Numbered from the stretch's first letter, positions 43,709 to 54,918 are shown. The stretch is DNA of 64,000 bases from Streptomyces coeruleorubidus (GCF_008705135.1 NZ_CP023694.1:1612001-1676000), one strand, 5' to 3'. Translations and numbers: made by a program. Notes: generated by a model not told the origin, from the letters alone.

Positions 43709-44302
43709 TCAGGCCGTCGGTCTGCGCCGGCCGAAGCCCCTCCGGGGCGGACGGACCACGATCTGCCCGTAGTTGATCTCGCCGGTGATCCGCACGCGCA
43801 GCACGACCGGGGCGTCGGCCGCCCCACGCGCCTTGATCTGGGAGTAGTTCGTCACCAGCGCGCCGGTGTCCACCACGACCCCCGGCCGGGTCAGCAGCTT
43901 CAGGGCGCCGGCCCGCATGTCCAGGTCGATGCGCAGCGCGTCCCGCGTGATCACAGCGTCGGTGAAGTCGAGCGTCACCTCGCCCCAGGCCGACCGGATC
44001 TCCAGGCACCGCGGCACCACCCAGCCGTCACCCCGCCGGGTCGAGGACCCCTCCTGCTCGATCCGGACGACCTCCAGGGCCTCGGGAGTCTCGCCCACCA
44101 CCTCGGGCAGATCCACGGTCAGCACGGCGAGCTCGCCCACCGTACGGGCGGACAGCGCGGCCTCCAGCCGCTCGTCGAGCTCCTCCAAGGTCAGCCGGCC
44201 CTCACCCGCGGCGACGCGCAGCACGTCCACGATCCGGTCCCGGTCCGCGTGCGAAGCCCTCATCTCAAGCGCTCCGCCGGTACGCGAGAGGTCCCCCGCC
44301 AT
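43709..44302 (-). CDS. DUF1707 domain protein
   Basis: A 197-residue protein with an N-terminal DUF1707 domain (ASHADRDRIVDVLRVAAGEGRLTLEELDERL and RTVGELAVLTVDLPEV) and a C-terminal beta-strand domain typical of the DUF1707-DUF2154-like cell wall or stress proteins (CLEIRSAWGEVTLDFTDAVI, LDMRAGALKLLTRPGVVVDTG). ATG 44302 gives MAGDLSRTGG. It has no membrane helix. Its promoter faces the molybdate regulator with a ModE-like box between them. Function unknown; a sigma or envelope-linked role is sometimes proposed for the family. Confidence 0.85.
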   Translation of the reverse strand: MAGDLSRTGGALEMRASHADRDRIVDVLRVAAGEGRLTLEELDERLEAALSARTVGELAVLTVDLPEVVGETPEALEVVRIEQEGSSTRRGDGWVVPRCLEIRSAWGEVTLDFTDAVITRDALRIDLDMRAGALKLLTRPGVVVDTGALVTNYSQIKARGAADAPVVLRVRITGEINYGQIVVRPPRRGFGRRRPTA

Positions 44303-44355
44303 CGCATCTCCCCGATTCTCCCCGGGCGCGGCACACGGCCCACCCGCTCGACGAC

Positions 44356-44373
44356 TAACGCTATATCGCGTTA
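44356..44373. promoter_or_regulatory. ModE-like box before the molybdate operon
   Basis: TAACGC-N6-GCGTTA is a perfect six-base-arm inverted repeat with a TATATC centre, 59 bases before the regulator start. It resembles the E. coli ModE box (CGnTATATA...TATATAACG) and sits before a HTH-TOBE regulator and modABC. The likely function is molybdate-controlled repression, possibly affecting the divergent DUF1707 gene as well. Confidence 0.6.
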
Positions 44374-44431
44374 TACCCAACGGCCAACCCCGCATCCGCC
44401 GTTCCCGTCCCGCGCCCCTATCGTGACCGGC

Positions 44432-44827
44432 ATGCAGTCCTACACGATCGGCCAGGCAGCACGACTGCTCGGCGTGAGCCCGGACACCGCCCGGCGCTGG
44501 GCGGACGCGGGCCGCATCACCACCCATCGCGACGAGGCCGGACGGCGGCTCGTCGACGGACGGGACCTGGCCGCGTTCTCGGTCGAACTCGCAAGGTCGG
44601 GCACCGCCGAGGAGGACACCCCGTACACCTCGGCCCGCAACGCCTTCCCCGGCATCGTCACCGCGATCAAGCTCGGCGACGTCGCCGCCCAGGTGGAGAT
44701 CCAGGCCGGCCCGCACCGCCTGGTCTCCCTGCTCACCCGCGAGGCCGTCGAGGAACTGGGCCTGGAGGTCGGCATGGAGGCGACGGCCCGCGTGAAGTCG
44801 ACGAACGTCCACATCGACCGGGCCTGA
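44432..44827 (+). CDS. Molybdate-sensing HTH-TOBE regulator
   Basis: A 131-residue protein. Residues 1-55 are a MerR/excisionase-like helix-turn-helix (MQSYTIGQAARLLGVSPDTA, then RRLVDGRDLAAFSVEL), and residues about 67-131 form one TOBE/Mop domain (SARNAFPGIVTAIKLGDVAAQVEI, then EELGLEVGMEATARVKSTNVHID). Unlike classic ModE, which has two Mop domains, this has one, so it probably binds molybdate as a dimer or oligomer. It is followed by modA, modB and modC. Repression of the locus by bound molybdate is inferred. Confidence 0.88.
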   Translation: MQSYTIGQAARLLGVSPDTARRWADAGRITTHRDEAGRRLVDGRDLAAFSVELARSGTAEEDTPYTSARNAFPGIVTAIKLGDVAAQVEIQAGPHRLVSLLTREAVEELGLEVGMEATARVKSTNVHIDRA

Positions 44828-44983
44828 AGGACGTAGGAGCGCACATACAAACCCAGGGGTCCCCTCACCCTGGCTCATGCGATGCCACAGCAGACTTCCG
44901 CCTCGCAGATGCGTCAGTATGATCGGCGTACCGGAGGAGCCCTGTGGGCTCGTCCACCCGCCCACAGAGGGAGTGGCCCCAAG

Positions 44984-45790
44984 ATGACCCGTTCCGCGCA
45001 CCGGACGCGCCGGATCCTCCAGGTCGCCGGCGCGTCCGGGGCCGCGCTGCTGGCTCTGAGCGCCTGTTCCTCGTCCGGCCCGGGCACGGGCGCGGGCTCC
45101 TCCTCGGCGAAACCGTCCGGCACGGTCACCGTCTTCGCCGCGGCCTCCCTGGAGGAGAGCTTCAAGACCCTGGGCAAGCAGTTCGAGAAGGAACACCCGG
45201 GCACGAAGGTCACCTTCAATTTCGGCGGCAGCGACACCCTCGCCGCCAGCATCACCGGCGGCGCCCCGGCCGATGTCTTCGCCGCCGCCAGCACCAAGAC
45301 CATGGCGATCGTGACGGACAAGCAGGACGCGGCGGGCACGCCGGCCACGTTCGTCCGCAATCAGCTGGAGATCGCCACGCTGCCGGGCAACCCCGACCGG
45401 ATCTCCTCCCTGAAGGACCTCACCAAGCCCGGCCTGAAGGTCGTCCTGTGCGACGAGAGCGTGCCGTGCGGTACCGCGGCCCGGAAGGCGCTGGACGCCG
45501 GCGGTCTGAAGCTCACCCCCGTCTCGTACGAACAGGACGTCAAGAGCGCCCTGACCAAGGTGGAGCTGAAGGAGGCCGACGCCGCCGTCGTCTACAAGAC
45601 CGACGTGCGGGCGGCGGGTGACAAGGTGGACGGCGTGGACTTCCCCGAGTCGGCCGAGGCCGTCAACGACTATCCGATCGCCCTGCTCAAGAACGCCCCC
45701 AACCCCAAGGCGGCGAAGGCGTTCATGGCACTGGTGAGGTCCGCGGAGGGCCAGAAGGTGCTGTCCCGGGCCGGGTTCCTCAAGCCGTGA
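44984..45790 (+). CDS. modA: Molybdate-binding lipoprotein ModA
   Basis: Captures molybdate or tungstate for the ABC importer. The 268-residue precursor has a basic start (MTRSAHRTRRIL), a hydrophobic core and the lipobox LSAC. TVTVFAAASLEESFKTLGKQF is the ModA signature, with the Ser and Ala that bind the oxyanion, and NFGGSDTLAASITGGAPADVFAAA is the second ligand segment. It ends in a GTGA overlap with modB, so the two are coupled. ATG 44984 is chosen because earlier codons give no signal peptide. Confidence 0.95.
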   Translation: MTRSAHRTRRILQVAGASGAALLALSACSSSGPGTGAGSSSAKPSGTVTVFAAASLEESFKTLGKQFEKEHPGTKVTFNFGGSDTLAASITGGAPADVFAAASTKTMAIVTDKQDAAGTPATFVRNQLEIATLPGNPDRISSLKDLTKPGLKVVLCDESVPCGTAARKALDAGGLKLTPVSYEQDVKSALTKVELKEADAAVVYKTDVRAAGDKVDGVDFPESAEAVNDYPIALLKNAPNPKAAKAFMALVRSAEGQKVLSRAGFLKP

Positions 45791-46629
45791 CCGACACCCT
45801 GGAGAGCCGACCCCGCCGCGATCGCCACCGCGATCGCCACCGCGGTCGGACCCGGACGGCGCCGATCCCCCTGCTGGTGCCCGCCCTGGTCGGCCTGGCG
45901 TTCCTGCTCCTGCCCCTGATCGCCCTGCTGGTACGGGCGCCCTGGCGCAGCCTCCCCGAGCAGCTGACGAGCGCCGAGGTGTGGGAAGCACTCCGGCTGT
46001 CGCTCCTGTGCGCCACGGCGGCGACGGTGCTGAGCCTCGTCGTCGGCGTGCCCCTGGCCTGGCTGCTGGCCCGCACGTGGTTCCCCGGCCGGGGCTTCGT
46101 ACGGGCCCTGGTGACCCTGCCGTTGGTGCTGCCGCCGGTCGTGGGCGGCGTGGCCCTGCTGCTCGCCTTCGGGCGCAACGGCGTCATCGGGCAGTGGCTC
46201 GACTCCTGGTTCGGGATCACCCTGCCCTTCACCACGACGGGTGTCGTCCTCGCCGAGACGTTCGTGGCGATGCCGTTCCTCGTCATCAGCGTGGAGGGCA
46301 CCCTGCGCGCCGCCGACCCGCGCTACGAGGAGGCGGCCACCACCCTGGGCGCCTCCCGCTTCACCGCGTTCCGCCGGGTCACCCTGCCGCTGATCGCACC
46401 CGGCATCGCGGCCGGTGCCGTACTGGCCTGGGCCCGGGCCCTCGGCGAGTTCGGCGCGACGATCACCTTCGCGGGCAACTTCCCGGGCCGGACCCAGACC
46501 ATGCCCCTGGCGGTCTACCTGGCCCTCCAGAACGACCCGGCAGCGGCGATCGCCCTCAGCCTGGTACTGCTGGCGGTGTCCATCGCCGTGCTGGCAGCGC
46601 TGCGAGACCGCTGGATGACGGCCTCCTGA
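45787..46629 (+). CDS. modB: Molybdate ABC permease ModB
   Basis: A 280-residue membrane protein with five to six helices. After a short Arg/His-rich leader (RDRHRDRHRGRTR, encoded by a 12-base tandem repeat), APIPLLVPALVGLAFLLLPL begins the first helix. The EAA loop is YEEAATTLGASRFTAFRRVTLPLIAPG, and ALGEFGATITFAGNFPGRTQT is the molybdate permease signature. The GTG start lies in the modA stop codon. ModC follows 17 bases later. Confidence 0.94.
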   Translation: MTDTLESRPRRDRHRDRHRGRTRTAPIPLLVPALVGLAFLLLPLIALLVRAPWRSLPEQLTSAEVWEALRLSLLCATAATVLSLVVGVPLAWLLARTWFPGRGFVRALVTLPLVLPPVVGGVALLLAFGRNGVIGQWLDSWFGITLPFTTTGVVLAETFVAMPFLVISVEGTLRAADPRYEEAATTLGASRFTAFRRVTLPLIAPGIAAGAVLAWARALGEFGATITFAGNFPGRTQTMPLAVYLALQNDPAAAIALSLVLLAVSIAVLAALRDRWMTAS

Positions 46630-46646
46630 CCCCTGGACGAACCCTC

Positions 46647-47723
46647 ATGACCGACCTCGACGGCATCACGACCAGCGTCCTCACCGAGGGCCTCGACGCC
46701 CATCTCGTCGTCGACCGCGCCACCTTCCGCCTGGACCTCGCACTCACCGCCGCCCCCGGGGAGGTCGTCGCCCTGCTCGGCCCGAACGGCGCCGGCAAGA
46801 CGACGGCCCTGCGCGCACTCGCGGGGCTCACGCCCCTCACGTCGGGTCATCTACGGCTGGACGGCACCCGGCTGGACGCCATGCCGCCCGAGTCCCGCCC
46901 CGTCGGCGTCGTCTTCCAGGACTACCTGCTCTTCCCTCATCTGACCGCCCTGGACAACGTCGCCTTCGGCCCACGCTGCCGGGGCGCGAACAAGGCCGAG
47001 GCCCGTGTCCAGGCCGCCGTATGGCTGGACCGTATGGGCCTGGCCGACCACGCCGGCGCCAAGCCCCGCCGCCTCTCCGGTGGTCAGGCCCAGCGCGTGG
47101 CCGTGGCCCGGGCCCTGGCCACCGGGCCCCGGCTGCTGCTCCTGGACGAACCCCTCGCCGCGCTCGACGCCCGCACCCGTCTGGAGGTGCGTGCCCAGCT
47201 CCGGCGCCACCTCTCCGAGTTCGAGGCCGTGGCCGTCCTCGTCACACACGATCCGCTGGACGCCATGGTGCTGGCCGACCGCCTGGTCGTCGTCGAGCAC
47301 GGCCACGTCGTCCAGGAGGGCACGCCCTCCCACATCGCCCGCCATCCCCGTACGGACTACATCGCCCGGCTCGTCGGCCTCAACCTCTACCGGGGACGGG
47401 CCGAGGGCCACACCGTCCGGCTCGACGCGGGCCCGGCCATCACGACCACGGAAGAGCTCTCCGGCCCGGCCTTCGTGGCGTTCCCGCCCGGGGCGGTGAC
47501 GCTGTACCGCGACCGCCCCACGGGCTCCAGCGCCCGCAACCTCTGGCGCTGCGAGGTCGCCGGACTGGAGACGCACGGCGACCAGATACGCGCGGACCTC
47601 ACCGGCGAACTCCCCCTGACCGCCGACCTCACCACGGTCGCCGCGGCCGAACTCGACCTGCATCCCGGCGCCCCGGTCTGGGCGACGGTCAAGGCGACGC
47701 AAACACACGCATACCCGGCATAA
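46647..47723 (+). CDS. modC: Molybdate ABC ATPase ModC
   Basis: A 358-residue ATPase. Walker A is GPNGAGKTT (about residues 46-54), the signature is LSGGQAQ near residue 145, and Walker B is LLLLDEP near residue 165, with the H-loop VTHD. The C-terminal third is a TOBE domain (ATKATQ-like ending WATVKATQTHA) that can bind molybdate and give feedback. ATG 46647 follows the modB stop by 17 bases. Together the three genes make a complete importer. Confidence 0.94.
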   Translation: MTDLDGITTSVLTEGLDAHLVVDRATFRLDLALTAAPGEVVALLGPNGAGKTTALRALAGLTPLTSGHLRLDGTRLDAMPPESRPVGVVFQDYLLFPHLTALDNVAFGPRCRGANKAEARVQAAVWLDRMGLADHAGAKPRRLSGGQAQRVAVARALATGPRLLLLDEPLAALDARTRLEVRAQLRRHLSEFEAVAVLVTHDPLDAMVLADRLVVVEHGHVVQEGTPSHIARHPRTDYIARLVGLNLYRGRAEGHTVRLDAGPAITTTEELSGPAFVAFPPGAVTLYRDRPTGSSARNLWRCEVAGLETHGDQIRADLTGELPLTADLTTVAAAELDLHPGAPVWATVKATQTHAYPA

Positions 47724-47749
47724 GGCACTCGCCGGGCTACCGTGCCCCC

Positions 47750-48169
47750 ATGAGCCTGAGCATCCGCAACCAGCTCCCCGGCACCGTCACCGCCGTCACG
47801 CCGGGCGAGGTCATGGCGACGGTCAGGGTCCGCCTCACCGGCGGCCAGGTCCTCACCGCGGCGATCACTCGCGAGGCGGCGGACGACCTCGGTCTCGCGC
47901 CGGGCACCGCCGTGCGCGCCCTGGTGAAGTCGACGGAGGTCTCGCTGGCCACCGCCCCCGTCGAGGGCCTGTCCATCCGCAACCGGCTCCCCGGCACGGT
48001 CACGGACATCGCGACCGGCGACGCCATGGCGTCCGTCCGCATCACCGTCGAGGGCGGCGAACTGACCGCCGCGATCACCAGGGACGCCGCCGACGACCTC
48101 GCCCTGTCGGCCGGAACCCCCGTCGTCGCCCTGATCAAGTCGACCGAGGTGTCCCTCGCCGCCGAATGA
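47750..48169 (+). CDS. Di-Mop molbindin-like protein
   Basis: A 139-residue protein made of two tandem Mop/TOBE domains. LSIRNQLPGTVTAVTPGEVMATVRV and its second copy SIRNRLPGTVTDIATGDAMASVRI each end in a conserved ALVKSTEVSLA or ALIKSTEVSLA motif. It is small, cytoplasmic and lacks DNA-binding parts, so it is a molybdate buffer or store, as molbindins are. ATG 47750 gives MSLSIRNQLPG. It lies 26 bases after modC and probably belongs to the same transcript. Confidence 0.9.
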   Translation: MSLSIRNQLPGTVTAVTPGEVMATVRVRLTGGQVLTAAITREAADDLGLAPGTAVRALVKSTEVSLATAPVEGLSIRNRLPGTVTDIATGDAMASVRITVEGGELTAAITRDAADDLALSAGTPVVALIKSTEVSLAAE

Positions 48170-48220
48170 CGGGAGGGGCCCCGCACCGCGGAGCCCCTCC
48201 CCTGCGACCGATCCGGCCGG

Positions 48221-51106
<2,886 letters not shown>

Positions 51107-51169
51107 TACGGAGGCCTCCTGGTCGACACGACCTTCGAGGGGCACCACGGCACGGGTACCCGAACGGCC

Positions 51170-51378
51170 TCCCCCTCTGTCATCTCGACCTGAGAGCTTC
51201 ACCGGATCGCCCGAAGGCCTCCGGCTTTCACCGTCGGTGAGAGCGGAAGCCGTCGACACCCGCCCTGCTTTCCAGAGTGACCTCGTCCGTGCGGTACGTG
51301 AGCCTGAGAGATTCCGGGGAGGATTTGCTCCTTCGGCGCCTCCGATGGTGTCTGGAGGACTCTCCCGCGCGGGGTCAG
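51170..51378 (-). ncRNA. Tandem glycine riboswitch upstream of gcvP
   Basis: On the minus strand the leader reads GGAGAGTCCTCC, GGCGCCGAAGGAGCAA, CCTCCCCGGAATCTCTCAGG and GGTCACTCTGGAAAG, the conserved parts of the first aptamer. A second aptamer follows with CACCGACGGTGAAAGCC, GAAGCTCTCAGGTCGAGATG and ACAGAGGGGG. The arrangement fits a cooperative glycine sensor that turns gcvP on when glycine is abundant. About 60 bases remain between the second aptamer and the start codon, enough for an expression platform. Confidence 0.92.
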
Positions 51379-51490
51379 CAGCCGCTGCCAGCGTACCAGC
51401 GCGGTCAACGCACGAACCTTCGAGTGGCCGCCTCCCCGATTGTGCCGTTTTGTAGTGCTTACGGATGAGTTGCGACCACGTGGAGGGCCC

Positions 51491-51865
51491 GTGCGAACCG
51501 ATATCGATCCGCGCAACCTGATCGGCCGCAAGGCGTTCGACCGCAACGGCACCAGGATCGGCACGATCGACGAGGTCTACCTCGACGACGCCACCGGCGA
51601 ACCGGAGTGGGCGGCCATACGGACCGGCCTGTTCAGCCGGGACGCTTTCGTCCCACTCGAGCCGAGCGAGCTGATCGACGGCGCCCTTCACGTGCCCTTC
51701 GACCGCGCCCTGATCAAGGACGCCCCCGACTTCGGCGTGGGCCGCCACCTCTCCCCGGAGCAGGAACTCCAGCTCTACCACCACTACGGCCTGGACGTCG
51801 CCGCACCTCGCCCGCTCGCGGACCACGACTTCGGCAAACTGGCAGGCACGGACGAGCCGGCCTGA
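51491..51865 (+). CDS. PRC-barrel domain protein
   Basis: A 124-residue protein with an N-terminal PRC-barrel ([28 protein letters not shown], then [18 protein letters not shown]). PRC-barrels are found in RimM, photosynthetic centre H subunits and many actinobacterial adaptors. The rest has [18 protein letters not shown], a DUF2382-like tail seen in larger PRC proteins, here cut short. GTG 51491 follows a GGAGGG site. It is divergent from gcvP with the riboswitch leader in between; its function is unknown. Confidence 0.88.
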   Translation: MRTDIDPRNLIGRKAFDRNGTRIGTIDEVYLDDATGEPEWAAIRTGLFSRDAFVPLEPSELIDGALHVPFDRALIKDAPDFGVGRHLSPEQELQLYHHYGLDVAAPRPLADHDFGKLAGTDEPA

Positions 51866-51904
51866 GCCAAGCCCTCCAGCCCAGCCGCCTGGCCGCCTGG
51901 CCGT

Positions 51905-53308
51905 CTACGGGGCAGCGGACCGCAGCCCCACAGCTCCGGACCCGCCTTCCGGCCCGCGGCTGCCCTCCGGTCTCGATAAAACCAGCGGCAACGGATCCGC
52001 CGGCTCCAGATCCGGATCGTCGACCCGGAAGGTGCGCACCCGCCCAGGCTCCGAGCCGGGCGTCTCGAACCGCACGGTGACGCGCCCCAGACCGCTGCCC
52101 TGCACCCACCCGTGCCCGAACGCGGCGTGCCGTACGTCGTGCCCGGCGGGCCACCGCCGCTCGGCGAGCGCCGGCTGCTCCTCGGCCGGCACCACGGCAG
52201 GCTCCTCGACCGGCCCCCGCACTTCCGCCCGCTCCCCCGCCGCCTGCGCGAAGAGGTCCTCCTGCGTGTAGTCGGCGAGCCCGCTGACGCCCACCCCGAG
52301 CAGCCGCACACCGCCCGTCGTGTCGACCGAATCGAGCAACCGGGCCGCCGCCTCGCGGATCACCGCGGGATCGTCCGTCGGCCCGCGCAGCGTCTCGGAC
52401 CGGGTGAGCGTCGAGAAGTCGTACCGCCGCACCTTCAGCACGATGGTCCGCCCGGACAGGCCGGCCCCGCGCAGCCGCCGCACGCACCGGTCGGCGAGCC
52501 GCTGTACCTCGAGACCGACCCGCACCCGGTCGTGGATGTCCACGTCGTAGGTGTCCTCGACCGACACCGACTTCGCCTCCCGCTCCGCCACCACGGGCCG
52601 GTCGTCCCGCGCGAGCGCCATGGCGTAGAGGCCGTGCCCGTGTGACTTTCCCAGCAGCCGGACCAGCTCGTCCTCGCCCGCCTCGACGATCTCCTCGATC
52701 GTGGTGATCCCCGCCCGGCGCAGATGGTCGCCCGTCGCCGGCCCGACCCCCGGCAGTGTCCGCACCGACATCGGTCCGAGCATCGCCCGCTCGGTCCCCG
52801 GCTCGATCACCACCAGTCCGTCGGGCTTGGCCTGCTCTGATGCGATCTTCGCCAGCATCTTGGAGGCGGCGAGCCCGACCGACCCCGTGAGCCCGGTGAC
52901 GGCCCGTATGTCCGCGCGCAGCCGCGCCCCGACCAGCCGCGCCGACTGCTCGTCCCAGGCCGCTCCCCCGGCCTCCAGGTCCACGAACGCCTCGTCCAGG
53001 CTCAGCGGCTCCACCAGCGGCGACAACGCCCGCAGCAGCTCCATCACCCGCTCGCTGATCGCCTTGTAGAACCCGAAGCGCGGGACGAGATACGCGGCGT
53101 TGGGCGCGAGCCGCCTGGCCTGCCCCATCGGCATCGCCGAATGCACGCCGAACACCCTGGCTTCGTACGACGCCGTGGCCACGACGCCCCGCGGCCCCAG
53201 CCCGCCCACGACGACGGCCTTCCCGCGCAGACTCGGCTTGGACGCCTGCTCCACCGAGGCGAAGAAGGCATCCATGTCGAGATGCAGGATCGTGGGCGCG
53301 GTTCTCAC
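51905..53308 (-). CDS. dinB: Y-family DNA polymerase IV (DinB)
   Basis: A 467-residue translesion polymerase. LHLDMDAFFASVEQ holds catalytic Asp11, and SLDEAFVD near residue 106 the second acidic pair. GLAASKMLAKIASEQAKPDG, LPGVGPATGDHLRRAGITTI (helix-hairpin-helix thumb) and the little-finger region RYDFSTLTRSETL follow. Residues about 360-467 are an unusual extension: a Glu/Pro/Ala linker and a small beta domain (AGHDVRHAAFGHGWVQGSGLGRVTVRFETPG). No obvious beta-clamp peptide was seen. GTG 53308 is the likely start. It follows the MerR gene on the same strand. Confidence 0.92.
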   Translation of the reverse strand: MRTAPTILHLDMDAFFASVEQASKPSLRGKAVVVGGLGPRGVVATASYEARVFGVHSAMPMGQARRLAPNAAYLVPRFGFYKAISERVMELLRALSPLVEPLSLDEAFVDLEAGGAAWDEQSARLVGARLRADIRAVTGLTGSVGLAASKMLAKIASEQAKPDGLVVIEPGTERAMLGPMSVRTLPGVGPATGDHLRRAGITTIEEIVEAGEDELVRLLGKSHGHGLYAMALARDDRPVVAEREAKSVSVEDTYDVDIHDRVRVGLEVQRLADRCVRRLRGAGLSGRTIVLKVRRYDFSTLTRSETLRGPTDDPAVIREAAARLLDSVDTTGGVRLLGVGVSGLADYTQEDLFAQAAGERAEVRGPVEEPAVVPAEEQPALAERRWPAGHDVRHAAFGHGWVQGSGLGRVTVRFETPGSEPGRVRTFRVDDPDLEPADPLPLVLSRPEGSRGPEGGSGAVGLRSAAP

Positions 53309-53440
53309 ATCTCCGATGCTGCCCTACGCCACTGACAACGCCCGGACAACCGCCCCGACGCCTCTGGGGAAACCGCTTTCAGTCCGGCGCGGAAACGCCC
53401 CGCACGCAACAGCCGCGGGGGCGCCGCACTGCCGGACGGC

Positions 53441-53941
53441 TCAGACGGCCCGGTTCCGCCGCCGCGCCAGCTCGTCCGCCGGGTTGGGCCCGACCAGCGT
53501 CTCGCCGGTGTCGATCCGCTCCCCGTGCAGCTGGGACAGCGCGCTCTCGACATCCCGCCACACCACGCCCACGGCGATCCCGAAGACGCCCTGGCCCCCT
53601 TGGAGCAGGGCGTGGACCTCGTCCGGCGAGGTGCACTCGTAGACCGTCGCCCCGTCGCTCATCAGCGTCATCCGTTCGAGGTCGCTGAAACCGCGTTCTC
53701 GGAGATGCTGGACGGCCGTGCGGATGTTCTGAAGCGACACACCGGTGTCGAGGAACCGCTTGACGATCTTCAGGACGACGACGTCCCGGAAGCTGTACAG
53801 CCGCTGCGTCCCCGACCCGTAGGCGGGACGCACGCTCGGCTCGACGAGGCCCGTGCGGGCCCAGTAGTCCAGCTGCCGGTAGGTGATGCCGGCGGCCGCG
53901 CAGGCCGTGGGCCCGCGATAGCCGATCTGCTCGGACGCCAT
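53441..53941 (-). CDS. MerR-family regulator (second, downstream of BFN)
   Basis: A 166-residue protein. The N-terminal helix-turn-helix is ACAAAGITYRQLDYWARTGLV and the helix RLYSFRDVVVLKIVKRFLD. The rest (RTAVQHLRERGFSDLERMTL, SDGATVYECTSPDEVHALL) is the conserved C-terminal half of the Rv1830-like group. GGAGGG lies nine bases before ATG 53941; a longer start is sometimes proposed upstream, but the leader is low complexity. It is the last gene of the conserved block with BFN and FtsR. The promoter has two nested palindromes. Confidence 0.88.
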   Translation of the reverse strand: MASEQIGYRGPTACAAAGITYRQLDYWARTGLVEPSVRPAYGSGTQRLYSFRDVVVLKIVKRFLDTGVSLQNIRTAVQHLRERGFSDLERMTLMSDGATVYECTSPDEVHALLQGGQGVFGIAVGVVWRDVESALSQLHGERIDTGETLVGPNPADELARRRNRAV

Positions 53942-54192
53942 GGACGTCGTCCCTCCGCTGCTCGGCACGGCCGTCGGTCGCTGCGGAGCGTGATCAGCCA
54001 CGCCGCCGGGCTGGGGACACCCCCCGCTCGGGCGGAGCCGTGAGCCCGGGGGAGGATACGGACCGCTCGCCCTGAGACTGCGCTCGGGGCCGCCCCCAGC
54101 CGTACCGTCGCCGCTGCTTCTCACGCCGACCTCCGTCCTTGACCTGCCTTCTCGACGGTAGGCAGTCACCAGGGGTGCGTCAACGATCGCCA

Positions 54193-54218
54193 CACTCGCC
54201 ACGCCGAGTGATAATCAC
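54193..54218. promoter_or_regulatory. Nested palindromes before the MerR gene
   Basis: CACTCG-N6-CGAGTG (54193-54210) overlaps GTGAT-A-ATCAC (54208-54218), a perfect 11-base palindrome. A GAGTGG element follows. MerR dimers bind such symmetrical sites between promoter elements, and FtsR or this MerR itself could be the protein that binds here. Confidence 0.55.
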
Positions 54219-54325
54219 CCTAAGAGTGGTTTCCCGTGCCCCACCGCGGGGAAAGGCTAGCCGAATGCATCCGATACGGGCCGCGTGACGCTCTCACTCG
54301 CCTGAGGCACATGCGGGCAATTCGC

Positions 54326-54351
54326 CCGCCCGCCGCACATGCGGCGGGCGG
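54326..54351 (-). terminator. Hairpin terminator downstream of the BFN gene
   Basis: CCGCCCGCCGCA pairs perfectly with TGCGGCGGGCGG around a CA loop, a 12-base stem of nearly all G-C pairs, 94 bases beyond the BFN stop. It separates the BFN transcript from the MerR promoter. Confidence 0.8.
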
Positions 54352-54444
54352 CCCCGCCGCGGACCACATCGTCCGCTGGGCCGCCCAGACGTCTCACCGA
54401 CCACTGATACTCGCCGCCATCCGGCTCTTACCGGAATCCGGAGC

Positions 54445-54918
54445 TCACTGACTGCTGCTGCCGAAGTCCTCCGGGGAGATCTGGTCGAGGAACTCGCGGA
54501 ACTTCTCCACCTCGTCCTCCTGCTCGTCCGGGATCGCGATACCGGCGTCGTCGAGCACCGTGTCACTGCCGTAGATCGGCGTACCGGTGCGCAGCGCCAG
54601 CGCTATGGCGTCGGACGGGCGGGCGCTCACCTCGACGCCGCTGGCGAAGACCAGCTCCGCGTAGAAGACGCCCTCACGCAGGTCCGTGATGCGTACTTCC
54701 GTAAGCTCCTGACCGACGGCTTCCAGCACGTCCTTGAACAGGTCGTGGGTCAGCGGCCGCGCAGGAGCCATGCCCTGCTGGGCGAAGGCGATCGCCGTCG
54801 CCTCCCCCGGTCCGATCCAGATGGGGAGGTAACGGTCGCCTCCCACTTCACGCAGCAGCACGATCGGTTGGTTGGAGGGCATTTCCACCCGGACACCTAC
54901 GACATCGAGCTCGTTCAC
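54445..54918 (-). CDS. Bifunctional nuclease family protein (DUF151/BFN)
   Basis: A 157-residue protein. MNELDVVGVRVEMPSNQPIV and REVGGDRYLPIWIGPGEATAIAFAQQG are the BFN signature, followed by RPLTHDLFKDVLEAVGQELTEVRI and SARPSDAIALALRTGTPIY with the conserved Asp. BFN proteins are reported to have RNase and DNase activity in some organisms. In mycobacteria this gene (Rv1829) lies between the two MerR genes, exactly as here. The GTG 54918 start follows TAGGGT by 7-8 bases with no ribosome site, so the transcript may be leaderless. Confidence 0.92.
   Translation of the reverse strand: MNELDVVGVRVEMPSNQPIVLLREVGGDRYLPIWIGPGEATAIAFAQQGMAPARPLTHDLFKDVLEAVGQELTEVRITDLREGVFYAELVFASGVEVSARPSDAIALALRTGTPIYGSDTVLDDAGIAIPDEQEDEVEKFREFLDQISPEDFGSSSQ

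Larger units (their letters stand above)
53942..54444. other. Intergenic region between MerR and BFN genes
   Basis: About 500 bases. It has promoter palindromes near 54193-54218, a perfect terminator hairpin at 54326-54351 and no coding frame that resembles a known family. The 5' part near 54000-54060 is GC-rich and could be the leader of the MerR transcript. Confidence 0.6.
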
